DNA from: Hymenobacter sp. DG25B
GTDB lineage: Bacteria > Bacteroidota > Bacteroidia > Cytophagales > Hymenobacteraceae
NCBI RefSeq assembly: GCF_000801315.1
Contig: NZ_CP010054.1
Location: 2,170,001 to 2,234,000, forward strand
Reading direction: 5' to 3'
Length of the DNA: 64,000 nt
Made by a program: the position numbers and the translations under genes. The notes under the pieces were generated by a model that saw only the letters and a program-made list of their open reading frames with translations, was not told where the DNA came from and made no database searches. Shown here in pieces: positions 48,956 to 57,448 of the stretch. Position 1 is the stretch's first letter. The number at the start of each line of letters is the position of its first letter.

Positions 48956-50359
48956 ATGCCTTTTGCTGAAAATCCTCTGGATGAAACCAACCCGGCAGTA
49001 GCGCGCTTCCGCTCATTTGCCCGGGTGCAAACGCCCACCATGGGGCGCACGCTGGCCCGTTGGGTAGGCGCCCTGGGCGTATTGGTGCTGCTGGCCGGGT
49101 TTCTGCCCTGGACCCAGAACATCCGCTCCTACGGCCAGCTGACCACCCTGCGCCCCCAGGACCGGCCGCAAACCGTGCCCAGCACCATTGCCGGGCGTAT
49201 TGCCCGCTGGCACGTGCGGGAAGGCCAGCTGGTAAAAAAAGGCGATACGCTGGTTGAAATTACCGAAATCAAGGAGAAATATTTCGACCCCCAGCTGCTG
49301 CAGCGCACCCGCGAGCAGCTGCAGGCCAAAATTGCGGCTTTGGAAGAAAACCGGGGCAAAACCGTAGCGCTGGGCTCCCAGCAGCAGGCCCTGCGGAGCG
49401 GCCTGAGCATCAGCCTGGACAAAGCCCGCAACAAAGTAAGCCAGACGCGCCTGAAGCTGAACTCGGACCAAGCTGACCTGCGTGCCGCCAACAATGACCT
49501 GGAAATTGCCCGCCAGCAGCTCACGCGCCAGGAAGCTCTCTACCAACAAGGCTTAAAAAGCCTGACGGAGCTGGAGCAGCGCTGCCTGAAATTCCAGGAA
49601 AGCACGGCCAAACAGCAGTCGGCCGAGAATAAGGTGGGCGCCAGCCAGCAGGAGCTGCAGAATGCCCAGCTGGAGCTGTCCTCGCTGCAGGCTGAATACC
49701 AGGACAAGCTGGCTAAGTCCGAATCGGACCGCCGCTCGGCTGTGGCCTATCAGTTTGATAGTGAAGGCCAGATTGCCAAGCTGCGCAACGAGCTGGCCAA
49801 CCTTAGCATCCGGGCCGGCTACTACTACATTCAGGCCCCGCAGGATGGCTACGTAGTGCGGGCGCTAAAGGAGGGCCTGGGGGAGATGGTGAAGGAAGGC
49901 GAGCCGATTGTGACGGTGATGCCTAAATCTCCGGCCCTGGCCGCCGAACTCTACGTGAAGCCCATGGATATTCCCCTGCTCACGGTGGGGCGCAAAGTGC
50001 GGCTGCAGTTTGATGGCTGGCCGGCCCTGGTGTTCACCGGCTGGCCGGGCTCCAGCTTTGGCACGTTTGGGGGCCGCGTGGCCGTCATTGATAACATCGG
50101 CTCGCAGGGGGAGTACCGCATCCTGGTTACTCCCGACCCGGCGCTGGAGCCCTGGCCCGAACCCCTGCGCGTGGGCTCCGGCGTATATGGCTGGGCCCTG
50201 CTGGATGATGTGCCGATTTGGTACGAGCTATGGCGGCAGCTGAATGGCTTCCCGCCCAATTTTGTGGGCAGTCCGGCAGCCAAGGGCAAGAGTGGTAGTG
50301 GTAAGGTGGCCAAGGCGGATAAAGCGGCCGACAGCGGGGGAGAGGAGGAAGGCAAATGA
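48956..50359 (+). CDS. HlyD-family membrane fusion protein
   Basis: A 467-residue periplasmic adaptor. Single transmembrane helix at about 36-53 (VGALGVLVLLAGFLPWTQ), then a lipoyl half (VPSTIAGRIARWHVREGQLV, KKGDTLVEI), a long coiled-coil hairpin of about 180 residues rich in Q, L and E (LQRTREQLQAKIAALEEN; NNDLEIARQQLTRQEALYQQ), and the second lipoyl half and beta-barrel (YIQAPQDGYVVRALKEGLGE). The charged C-terminal tail has lysine, glycine and glutamate repeats. It links the ABC subunit to the outer-membrane channel; its stop overlaps the TolC gene start by four bases. Confidence 0.9.
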   Translation: MPFAENPLDETNPAVARFRSFARVQTPTMGRTLARWVGALGVLVLLAGFLPWTQNIRSYGQLTTLRPQDRPQTVPSTIAGRIARWHVREGQLVKKGDTLVEITEIKEKYFDPQLLQRTREQLQAKIAALEENRGKTVALGSQQQALRSGLSISLDKARNKVSQTRLKLNSDQADLRAANNDLEIARQQLTRQEALYQQGLKSLTELEQRCLKFQESTAKQQSAENKVGASQQELQNAQLELSSLQAEYQDKLAKSESDRRSAVAYQFDSEGQIAKLRNELANLSIRAGYYYIQAPQDGYVVRALKEGLGEMVKEGEPIVTVMPKSPALAAELYVKPMDIPLLTVGRKVRLQFDGWPALVFTGWPGSSFGTFGGRVAVIDNIGSQGEYRILVTPDPALEPWPEPLRVGSGVYGWALLDDVPIWYELWRQLNGFPPNFVGSPAAKGKSGSGKVAKADKAADSGGEEEGK

Positions 50360-51843
50360 AACAGCTGACGTATGCCTTGCTGCTGGGCAGTATGCTGACC
50401 TCGCGGCCGGGCTCTGCCCAGGGAGTTGGCAGTTTGACCCCGACCCTGACGCCCGGCGCCGCTGTTTCCCGCACCGCCGACTCAGCGCAGGTTTTCAGCC
50501 TGACCGATATGCTGACCTACGTGGCCCTGCGCCACCCCGTGGCCCGCAAAGCCGGGCTGCTGCCGGATCGGGCCCTGCAGGAGGTGCGCTTTGCCCGCGG
50601 CCAGTTTGACCCCACCGCCAGCAGCAAATACTACGGCAAAACCTTCAAAGGCAAAGAATATTTTCATGACTGGGATGCCCAGCTGCGCGTTCCGGTGTGG
50701 TATGGCCTGGATGTGAAAGCGGGCTTCGACCGGGGCGTGGGCCCCTACATCAACCCGGAAAACAGCACCTCGCCGGCGGGCCTGAGCTACGTCGGTATTT
50801 CGGTGCCGCTGGGGCAGGGCTTGCTCATGGATGAGCGGCGGGCCGCCGTGCGGCAGGCCCAGGCGCTGCAGGGCCTGGCCGAGGCCGAACGGCGCAGTGC
50901 CCTCAACAAGCTGCTGCTGCAGGCCACCAAAGACTACTGGGACTGGAGCCTGAACTACCAGCGCCTGCAGCTGCTGTCCCAAAATACCGACTTGGCCCTT
51001 ATTCGCCTGCGGGCCGTGCGGCAGCGCGTGCTGCTCGGCGACCTGGCCGCCATTGACTCCGTAGAAGCCCTCACGGAGCTGCAAAACCGGCAGGCTACGC
51101 TCAGCCAGGCGCGGGTGCAGTTCCGCAACGCCACGCTGCTGCTGAGCAACTACCTCTGGGACGAGCAGCAGCAACCCCGGGAGCTACCCACCTCGGCCCG
51201 GCCCCAGCCGCTACCCGGCCCCGCGGAGTGGCGGCCCCTCTCGCCCGATTCTGTGCGGGCCCTGGCCCAGGTAGCCGGGCAGGTGCATCCGGAGCTGCAG
51301 AAAAGCCAGGCCAAGCTGGTGCAGCTGGGCGTAGAGCGCCGCATGCTCAGCAACAAGCTGCTGCCCAAGCTCTCCGTAGACTATAACCTGCTGCAGGCCG
51401 GGCAGCCGTTCAGCCCGGAAAAGCCCGCCAGCCTGAGCGGGACCTACCTCGAGAACAACTACAAGCTGGGCCTCAGCTTCGCGTATCCGCTGCTGCTGCG
51501 CCAGGAGCGGGCCAAAATCCAGCTGAACCGTCTCAAGCTGCAGGAAACCCAGCTGGACCTGCAGCAGAACACCCGCGACGTCCAGACCGGGGTGCAAACC
51601 GCCGCCAACGACTGGGAAGCCCTGCGCGAGCAGCTGGCTCTGCAGGAGCAGGTGGTGCGCAATGCCAGCCGCCTGCGCGAGGGCGAGCAGATACGTTTTG
51701 AAAACGGGGAAAGCTCCGTGTTTCTGCTCAACTCCCGGGAAGCCAGCCTGGTGCTGGCGCGCATAAAGCTAGCCGAGCTGCAAGCCAAATATGCCCAGAC
51801 CCAGGCCACCCTGCGCTGGGCGGCGGGCGGTGCGCCGGAATAG
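50356..51843 (+). CDS. TolC-family outer-membrane channel
   Basis: A 495-residue outer-membrane efflux protein with a signal peptide (about 1-22, SMLTSRPGSAQ). It shows the two-fold repeated helical pattern of the family: LLPDRALQEVRFARGQFDPT early, LNKLLLQATKDYWDWSLNYQ and EALTELQNRQATLSQARVQ in the first repeat, and a second-half TAANDWEALREQLALQEQVV then RFENGESSVFLLNSREASLV, which is the classic OEP end. It completes the tripartite exporter. Overlap of four bases with the adaptor gene shows tight coupling. Confidence 0.9.
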   Translation: MKQLTYALLLGSMLTSRPGSAQGVGSLTPTLTPGAAVSRTADSAQVFSLTDMLTYVALRHPVARKAGLLPDRALQEVRFARGQFDPTASSKYYGKTFKGKEYFHDWDAQLRVPVWYGLDVKAGFDRGVGPYINPENSTSPAGLSYVGISVPLGQGLLMDERRAAVRQAQALQGLAEAERRSALNKLLLQATKDYWDWSLNYQRLQLLSQNTDLALIRLRAVRQRVLLGDLAAIDSVEALTELQNRQATLSQARVQFRNATLLLSNYLWDEQQQPRELPTSARPQPLPGPAEWRPLSPDSVRALAQVAGQVHPELQKSQAKLVQLGVERRMLSNKLLPKLSVDYNLLQAGQPFSPEKPASLSGTYLENNYKLGLSFAYPLLLRQERAKIQLNRLKLQETQLDLQQNTRDVQTGVQTAANDWEALREQLALQEQVVRNASRLREGEQIRFENGESSVFLLNSREASLVLARIKLAELQAKYAQTQATLRWAAGGAPE

Positions 51844-51873
51844 CCAGTGTTTGGGTGTGATTGGTAAGAGGCC

Positions 51874-51904
51874 TTTGATACCGGGAACCCAGTTCCTATA
51901 TTTC
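51874..51904 (+). promoter_or_regulatory. Promoter of paralog B
   Basis: TTTG at 51874-51877 and TATATTTC at 51897-51904, with 19 bases between, form a -33/-7 pair. The box is followed by CAGGACT and then the ATG at 51911, a layout shared almost base for base with paralog C. Confidence 0.55.
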
Positions 51905-51910
51905 AGGACT

Positions 51911-52735
51911 ATGATTATTTTAAGGCAATTGGATAGAAGGTTTCTGTTAGTTGGGCTGCTATCAACTATTAGTATAGCAAAAGTGCAGGCGCAGCCCAGT
52001 TATGTGCAGGAGTTTGCGGCTGCCACGGTTGTGCTGGCTACCGGCGACACTCTGCGGGGGCCATTGGTTTTGCACCACAACGAGGATATAATCCGCCTCA
52101 CGATGCCCAATCAGACGGTGCGCACCTTTACTCCGGTGGCGGTAGAATATTTCACAGTGCAAGGTGAGGTAAATAATAACCTCACTGAAAACCAACCCTA
52201 CCACGAAATCCAGCCCCATCCAACTGATTTATCCATGCGGCAAATCGGATACTCCCTGAGTAGGGGGTATTCCTACACTAGCCAGGAAAACCACAAACGG
52301 GCCCTGCCGCTGTGGCTTACCCGTTTGGATACGCTGCACTTAAAGGTGTTCCGCACCTACCGCTGGAACCCCCGCCAGGCGAATTCCAATTTTACGTCAC
52401 CGGTATTTTTTGAGCAGCTAAGCCATGGGCCTGTCTATCTGTTGCTTCGGCAGGAGTTGGGGAAGCGCGAAGTTCGGGAGTATAGTAATGCCGGTACCTA
52501 CAATCAGGTAACCCGCACGTACAGACCAGTGAAAGACATGCTGTACCTGGGCACCCCAAAAGGCCAGGTAGTGCCGTTGCCTAACCCCAGAAAAAATCTG
52601 CTGAGCTTTTATCATGCTAAAAGCCGGCAGATTGAGCAGTATGCCAGGCAAAATAAGCTGGATTTCAACAACACCTGGGACCTTACCTTGCTGGTAAACT
52701 ATGCCAACTCTCTGATAACAGCTGAGGCTGATTAA
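51911..52735 (+). CDS. Exported protein, exporter-associated paralog B
   Basis: A 274-residue exported protein of unknown function, paralogous to A (45170) and C (52823). The signal peptide ends near residue 26 (SIAKVQAQPSY). Conserved blocks: TVVLATGDTLRGPLVLHHNE, RLTMPNQTVRTFTPVAVEYF, VFRTYRWNPRQANSNF, FFEQLSHGPVYLLLRQEL, KDMLYLGTPKGQVVPL, and RQIEQYARQNKLDF then LLVNYANSL. The start at 51911 is fixed by the signal peptide and the promoter; a longer frame reading back into the TolC gene is not credible. It directly follows the TolC gene but has its own promoter. Confidence 0.75.
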   Translation: MIILRQLDRRFLLVGLLSTISIAKVQAQPSYVQEFAAATVVLATGDTLRGPLVLHHNEDIIRLTMPNQTVRTFTPVAVEYFTVQGEVNNNLTENQPYHEIQPHPTDLSMRQIGYSLSRGYSYTSQENHKRALPLWLTRLDTLHLKVFRTYRWNPRQANSNFTSPVFFEQLSHGPVYLLLRQELGKREVREYSNAGTYNQVTRTYRPVKDMLYLGTPKGQVVPLPNPRKNLLSFYHAKSRQIEQYARQNKLDFNNTWDLTLLVNYANSLITAEAD

Positions 52736-52785
52736 CTCCCGTAAATACCCCTTCAATTTTGCCTGGCCCCGGGCTTGTGTTCCGC

Positions 52786-52816
52786 TTGTAACTGACTCTG
52801 AAAATTCTTATATTTT
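52786..52816 (+). promoter_or_regulatory. Promoter of paralog C
   Basis: TTG at 52786-52788 and TATATTTT at 52809-52816, with 20 bases between. The following CAGACT and ATG copy the layout before paralog B, so the promoters were duplicated together with the genes. Confidence 0.55.
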
Positions 52817-52822
52817 CAGACT

Positions 52823-53626
52823 ATGACAAGTAAGCGAGCAGGCATTTTTGGGATAGTATGGACTGGGTTGATGCTTTTAGGTCAGGCTGCCCAGGCCCAG
52901 AACAGCTTTGTGCAGCAGTTTGCGGGAGCCACTGTGTTGCTGACGAACGGCGACACCCTGCGCGGCCCTTTAATCCTGCACCGCAGCGAGGATGTGATTC
53001 GCATTACGATGCCCAATCAGTCCGTCAGCACGTTGTCGCCGGTGGCCGTGAAGGCCTTTGCCGTGAAAGGGGAAGTGGGCAATAACCTGCCCGACTACCG
53101 CTACGATGATTTTCTGGATGCGCGCAACGGGTACTTCTTTGGGGGGCCGCCCATGCTGTATAACCAGCCGGTAATGGTGCGGCAGGCCCGGCGCGATACC
53201 ACGCGGGTGCGCGTGTTCCGTACCTACCGCTGGAACCACGACCAGGACTATTCTGACTTTAAGTCGCCGGGCTTTTTTGAGCAGCTGAGTGCAGGCCCCA
53301 CGCACCTGCTGCGCCGCCAGCAGCTGGTAGAGCGTGCCATAAACGACCCCTACAACCGCGGGGCTTACCGGGGCATGTATGGCTCGCCGGGCACGCGCTA
53401 CGGCTACTATACTGATGTGAAAGACCTGCTGTATCTGGGCACCGCGCAGGGCGAAATCGTGCCCCTGCGCAGCCCCAGGAAAGACCTTCTGAACTTCTAC
53501 CGGGCCTACAGCCGCCAGATTGAGCAGTATACCAAGCAGCACAAGCTCAACTTCAATAACCTGCAGCAGCTAGCGTATATCGTGAACTACGCCAACTCCC
53601 TGCAGCCGGCCCCGGCTACTCCATAG
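52823..53626 (+). CDS. Exported protein, exporter-associated paralog C
   Basis: A 267-residue exported protein of unknown function. Signal peptide to about residue 26 (LLGQAAQAQNS). Shares with B nearly identical blocks (VLLTNGDTLRGPLILHRSED, IRITMPNQSV, SPVAVKAFAVKGEVGNN, VFRTYRWNHDQDYSDF, FFEQLSAGPTHLLRRQQL, KDLLYLGTAQGEIVPL, RQIEQYTKQHKLNF, YIVNYANSL), while the middle segment (YFFGGPPMLYNQPVM) is unlike B or A. It lies last in the exporter region and is convergent with the ABC-2 permease ten bases away. Confidence 0.75.
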   Translation: MTSKRAGIFGIVWTGLMLLGQAAQAQNSFVQQFAGATVLLTNGDTLRGPLILHRSEDVIRITMPNQSVSTLSPVAVKAFAVKGEVGNNLPDYRYDDFLDARNGYFFGGPPMLYNQPVMVRQARRDTTRVRVFRTYRWNHDQDYSDFKSPGFFEQLSAGPTHLLRRQQLVERAINDPYNRGAYRGMYGSPGTRYGYYTDVKDLLYLGTAQGEIVPLRSPRKDLLNFYRAYSRQIEQYTKQHKLNFNNLQQLAYIVNYANSLQPAPATP

Positions 53627-53649
53627 CCGGGATTAATTATAAATCCCGG
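53627..53649. terminator. Palindromic hairpin between convergent paralog C and permease
   Basis: CCGGGATT (53627-53634) pairs with AATCCCGG (53642-53649). The hairpin overlaps the permease stop and begins one base after the paralog C stop. It may end both transcripts, but no long T-run follows. Confidence 0.4.
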
Positions 53650-54404
53650 GTACGCAGCAACAGGTAGCTCAGGCCCCAGAACAGGGCAATGTAAGCCAGG
53701 GCAAAGGGCAAAGCCTGCGTGGGAGTAAGTGCGCCGGTGGGCCCGGTTACGGTATTCAGGAGTTCCTGCCCGGGCGTGGGCGTGAGGCTGCCCAGCAGCT
53801 TAGCCGGGAAGTAGCGGTCCAGCGCATCGGGCAGCTGCCAGCGAACCAGCGGTTCGGCTATCCACATATACACCAGAAAAGAGATAATAGCGGGCCCGCT
53901 TTTGCGCACCAGAAACGCCAGCAGCGCCGCCAGGCTTAGGTACCCCAGCGCCTGCACGGCGTACAGGCCCACGGCTCCCACGTCGGCGGTAATAGCGCCC
54001 GGTGCAGGCTGTGGCCCCCGGGTTAAGCCGAAATAAAGCCCCACGCTCACTACCACCAGGGAGGCATAAAGCACCAGCACGCCCGCCACGCCCAGCTTGG
54101 CCTGCACCAGCTCGGCCCGCGAAAGCCCGTCAATTACCTGCTGCCGAAACGTGCGGAACTGAAACTCATCGGTTATCAGAATGATGAGCAGGATGCCCAG
54201 CAGCAGGTTGAAGTAGCTGGCCACGTAGCTCAGGCGGCTCCAAAGTTCGGGAAAGGCATACAGGGAGTTGCCAATGGGCTTGCCATTGATAACGGTGCCG
54301 CCGCTCATAGCTACAAAGCCCGTTAGCAGCAAAGCAAACAGCAGCAGGATAAGCCAGACGGTACGGTAGGGAAGTATTTTACGGAGTTCGGCGCGAAACA
54401 GCAC
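53637..54404 (-). CDS. ABC-2 type transporter permease
   Basis: A 255-residue inner-membrane protein with six hydrophobic helices (TVWLILLLFALLLTGFVAM; YFNLLLGILLIILITDEFQF with the ABC-2 feature EFQFRTFRQQVIDGLSR; ALPFALAYIALFWGLSYLLL). It forms a transporter with the ATPase encoded 27 bases upstream (54432-55331). Substrate unknown; this branch includes ABC-2 exporters of antibiotics and other small molecules. The last codons are duplicated as a remnant at 46002-46039. Confidence 0.87.
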   Translation of the reverse strand: MLFRAELRKILPYRTVWLILLLFALLLTGFVAMSGGTVINGKPIGNSLYAFPELWSRLSYVASYFNLLLGILLIILITDEFQFRTFRQQVIDGLSRAELVQAKLGVAGVLVLYASLVVVSVGLYFGLTRGPQPAPGAITADVGAVGLYAVQALGYLSLAALLAFLVRKSGPAIISFLVYMWIAEPLVRWQLPDALDRYFPAKLLGSLTPTPGQELLNTVTGPTGALTPTQALPFALAYIALFWGLSYLLLRTRDL

Positions 54405-54431
54405 GGCGGTAGGCTTGGGATAGAGCGTAAG

Positions 54432-55331
54432 TTAAGAGGCCTGGGTGAGGGCCAGGAACTGAGTTTCCAGACTGCGCGGGCGCATTTCCAGGCCAGCCAG
54501 CACCACGCCCTGCGCAAATAGCGCCTGGTTGAGCGCCGCTGTGTCGTAGCCATCGGCCAGCTGGGCGCTCAGGCGGCCATCGGGCTCCGCCTGTACGTCA
54601 GAGACCCACGGTATCTGTGCTAGGGCCTGCGGCAGCGCACCCGCGGCAGAGGGCGCCGCCCGCAGCAGTACCCGGTCGGCGGTGGCCAGAATATCCTGTA
54701 CGCGGCCGGCGGCCCGCAGCTCGCCCCGGTGCAGCACGGCCACGTGGGTGCAGACTTTCTCAATCTCATCCAGCAGGTGACTGGCGATGATGATGGTTTT
54801 GCCCTCGGCCGCCAGTCGCTGAATCAGGGTGCGTACCTCCGCAATACCCTGCGGGTCCAGGCCATTGGTGGGTTCGTCGAGCACCAGGACCTCGGGGCGG
54901 TTGAGCAGGGTGGCGGCCAGCGCCAGGCGCTGTTTCATGCCCAGGGAATAGGTAGAAAAGGCATCATGCTGCCGGGCCAGCAGGCCTACAGTTTCCAGCG
55001 CATGGTCTATGGCCTGGGCATCGGCCTGCTTCACGGCGGCTACTACCTGCAGGTTTTGGCGGGCCGTGAGGTAAGGAAAGAAGTTGGGCGTTTCCAGCAT
55101 GGCACCCACGCGCCGCTTGCTGACGGAGGAAATAGGCTGCCCAAACCAGCTTACGGTACCGCCGGTGGCGTTCAGCACACCCAGGGCCAGCCCCAGCGTG
55201 GTGGTTTTGCCGCTGCCATTGGGGCCCAGCAAGCCATACACGCTGCCCGCCTCCACGGCCAGCGTGAGCCCGCGGAGCGCCTGCGTGCGGCCGTAGTGTT
55301 TTGATAGGTTATTTAACTCGAGAACAGCCAT
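54432..55331 (-). CDS. ABC transporter ATP-binding protein
   Basis: A 299-residue ATPase of the BcrA/CcmA-like export class. Walker A GLLGPNGSGKTTTLGL (about 34-49), signature YSLGMKQRLALAATLL, Walker B VLVLDEPTNGLDPQG and H-loop IIASHLLDEIEK are all intact, in contrast to the degenerate ABC subunit at 47.2 kb. A C-terminal regulatory tail of about 85 residues follows. It forms an operon with the permease that follows by 27 bases. Confidence 0.93.
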   Translation of the reverse strand: MAVLELNNLSKHYGRTQALRGLTLAVEAGSVYGLLGPNGSGKTTTLGLALGVLNATGGTVSWFGQPISSVSKRRVGAMLETPNFFPYLTARQNLQVVAAVKQADAQAIDHALETVGLLARQHDAFSTYSLGMKQRLALAATLLNRPEVLVLDEPTNGLDPQGIAEVRTLIQRLAAEGKTIIIASHLLDEIEKVCTHVAVLHRGELRAAGRVQDILATADRVLLRAAPSAAGALPQALAQIPWVSDVQAEPDGRLSAQLADGYDTAALNQALFAQGVVLAGLEMRPRSLETQFLALTQAS

Positions 55332-55376
55332 TCTTTAGGATGAGAGCTGGAAATAGAAATAGGTAATAGAAATACC

Positions 55377-55553
55377 GTGCTGCTGAGCGGAGTCCAAGCA
55401 TCTTGCCCGCTTCGATGCCAAGGTATACCACACTAGCGAGATGCTTCGACTCCGCTCAGCATGACCCGTTCTTTTATGACACGGTTTTTATGACGGACTT
55501 TGTCCAACTGAGTCAGCACGCGAGATGCTTCGGCGGCTGTCTCTGCATGACGG
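55377..55553. repeat. Composite inverted repeat, family 2, copy 2
   Basis: First arm GTGCTGCTGAGCGGAGTCC (from 55377), imperfect complement GCGAGATGCTTCGACTCCGC then TCAGCATGAC (55436-55465), and a third half-arm CACGCGAGATGCTTCGGCGG to GCATGACGG (55517-55553). The same three-part order and the identical core GGTATACCACACTAGCGAG are found at 32272-32443. It lies between the ABC ATPase and the M14 peptidase gene, both on the minus strand. Confidence 0.8.
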
Positions 55554-55572
55554 ACAATTGCAGCAGGACGTT

Positions 55573-57342
55573 TTATTCCTCCTTCAGTATGCCCTTTAAC
55601 GCAGTGCCCTGCCAGCGCATTATGGGGTAGCGCAGGTGCGAGGGCTCGTAGTAGGGCGACTGCCGGTAGATAAAGTCCAGCTGGACGGCTGCGCTTTTGG
55701 CGAAAGCCGGGTCAGTCTGGCGCTTGGCTTCCAGCTGCGCTTTGAGAGCGGGGTTTTTGGCCAGCATTTCCGCGGCCAGGTCTTCAAAAACATAGTCAGA
55801 GAAATACTCTTTCTGCTGCAGGATGCTGTCGAAGAAGCCCCAGGCAAAAAACGAATCGGTGGCATGCGGCTCCAACGTTTCAACCAGATAGCGGGCAGCG
55901 GGCTGATCGAGCCAGGCTACATAGTCGCCGGCGTGGAAGGCCAGGGCCTGCTGCTGCGCTTTTACCTGCACCTGGGAGTGGATATAATGGCCTTCGTAGG
56001 GGCGCGGCGCCGTTTTGTAGTCCGCAATGGAATACACTTCGCCCGTCAGGGTGGTGTCGCGCGTGAGACGCTGCAGGCGCACCTGGCTCAGGCGCAGGCG
56101 GTCCAGCACTTCGCCCCAGGCTTGCGGAATTACATAAGCCTGCGGGCGGGTTACCGTTACAGTAGGCCGGAAGGTGTTGTAGTAGGGAATAGGGCGCTTG
56201 TACGGGGCTTTGCGGTCATAATAGAGGCGGGGCAGGTTGCTGACCTGGCTGGTTTTGGTTTTACCTTCGTAGCCCCGGAACTCAAACGTGGTGGCCTGGG
56301 TGGTATCCAGCTTCCAGGCCAGCGGGAAGATGGTTTGCGCGGCGGTTTGCTGGGCAGCAGCCTGGCGGGCCTGCTGAATGGTGGCGGCGTCGCGGTGCAC
56401 GGTGCGCACCAGCACATCCAGGAAATCATAAGTGACGCGCACGCGGGGCGCAAAGGCCTTCCACATGTGCGTTTCCGTCACAAACCCAATGGTGTTGAAC
56501 AAGGTGGTGTAACCGGTAGAATAGCGGGGCGTTTCCAGAAAACCCACCAGCCCGCGGGCGTCGGGCGTACGGCCTTCAAAGTCTACGTAGGGTGTGAGGG
56601 GCCACTTGCGCTTGTTCATATCCCCGTAAAGGGCCGGCAGAAGCTGTTTTTCCATGTAGGCGCTCAGGGCCGGGTGCAGCTTGTCTTTTTGGGTGGCAAT
56701 GAGCGTCATGGTGTACTGGTAGTCGGCACCGTTAGAGGTGTGCGTATCTACAAATACATCGGGGAGCCAGCGCTGGTACAGTTGGGCAAAGGAGCGGGCA
56801 TTGCGCGAGTCCTGCTTGATGTAGTCCCGGTTCAGGTCGAGGTTGCGGGCGTTGCCGCGAAAGCCATACTCCTGCGGCCCGTTCTGGTTGGCGCGGGAAG
56901 AAGGGCCGCGGTTCAGCATGCCATCCACATTATAAACCGGAATAATGACCAGCGTAACATTTTCCAGCTGGCGGCGCAGCTCCTTTTTCTGCACGTAGTC
57001 GCGCGCCAGCATCATGGAGGCATCAATTCCTTCCGGCTCGCCGGGGTGAATGCCGTTTTGGATAAGAATGACCCGCCGGTTTTTCTGGTGCACGGATGTG
57101 GGGTTGGCGTCGCCATCCAGGGAAATTACTACCTCGTGCAGCGGGCGGCCCACATCAGTAGTACCGGCTTCACGCATGGTAATTTCCGGGTAGGCAGCAT
57201 CCAAGCGTTTATAATAATCGATGCACTCCTGGTAAGTGGTGGTGGTGTTGCCGTTGCCTTTCTCGAAGGGCGTACGCCAATCGGGCGCCGGGGCAGCGGT
57301 TGCGGTGCCCAGCAGGGCGGTGATGGTAAGCAGCAGAAACAT
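55573..57342 (-). CDS. Exported M14-family zinc carboxypeptidase
   Basis: A 589-residue exported metallopeptidase. Signal peptide about 1-17 (MFLLLTITALLGTATAA). The zinc and catalytic motifs of M14 are visible: H and E in IQNGIHPGEPEGIDASMML (about 92-110), arginine in RNLDLNRDYIKQDSRNAR, the third ligand in VDTHTSNGADYQYT and the general-base glutamate region GFVTETHMWKAF. The C-terminal 250 residues form an additional beta-rich domain (VTVTRPQAYVIPQAWGEVLD). The start at 57342 is preferred because earlier in-frame starts give a long non-homologous segment before the signal peptide. Cleaves C-terminal residues in the periplasm or outside; the exact substrate is unknown. Confidence 0.88.
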   Translation of the reverse strand: MFLLLTITALLGTATAAPAPDWRTPFEKGNGNTTTTYQECIDYYKRLDAAYPEITMREAGTTDVGRPLHEVVISLDGDANPTSVHQKNRRVILIQNGIHPGEPEGIDASMMLARDYVQKKELRRQLENVTLVIIPVYNVDGMLNRGPSSRANQNGPQEYGFRGNARNLDLNRDYIKQDSRNARSFAQLYQRWLPDVFVDTHTSNGADYQYTMTLIATQKDKLHPALSAYMEKQLLPALYGDMNKRKWPLTPYVDFEGRTPDARGLVGFLETPRYSTGYTTLFNTIGFVTETHMWKAFAPRVRVTYDFLDVLVRTVHRDAATIQQARQAAAQQTAAQTIFPLAWKLDTTQATTFEFRGYEGKTKTSQVSNLPRLYYDRKAPYKRPIPYYNTFRPTVTVTRPQAYVIPQAWGEVLDRLRLSQVRLQRLTRDTTLTGEVYSIADYKTAPRPYEGHYIHSQVQVKAQQQALAFHAGDYVAWLDQPAARYLVETLEPHATDSFFAWGFFDSILQQKEYFSDYVFEDLAAEMLAKNPALKAQLEAKRQTDPAFAKSAAVQLDFIYRQSPYYEPSHLRYPIMRWQGTALKGILKEE

Positions 57343-57373
57343 GAAAAAGCCGGGGCAGGAGAGTGGTTCTGAA

Positions 57374-57418
57374 ATGGAAACTCCGGCGCTTCCCGCTCCG
57401 GAGCAGGAAGCGCCGGAG
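57374..57418 (-). terminator. Terminator of the DoxX-family gene
   Basis: Perfect 13-bp arms CTCCGGCGCTTCC (57381-57393) and GGAAGCGCCGGAG (57406-57418), followed on the minus strand by TTTCCATTT. It lies 30 bases after the DoxX stop and before the M14 gene start. Confidence 0.85.
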
Positions 57419-57448
57419 GGAGTCCGGTAAAATGCTTCAGGAAAAAAA

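Noticed and set aside
47169..53626. Bacteriocin or microcin export cluster
   Set aside because: The ABC subunit has no C39 peptidase domain, and no small gene with a double-glycine leader is found; the associated exported proteins have ordinary signal peptides.
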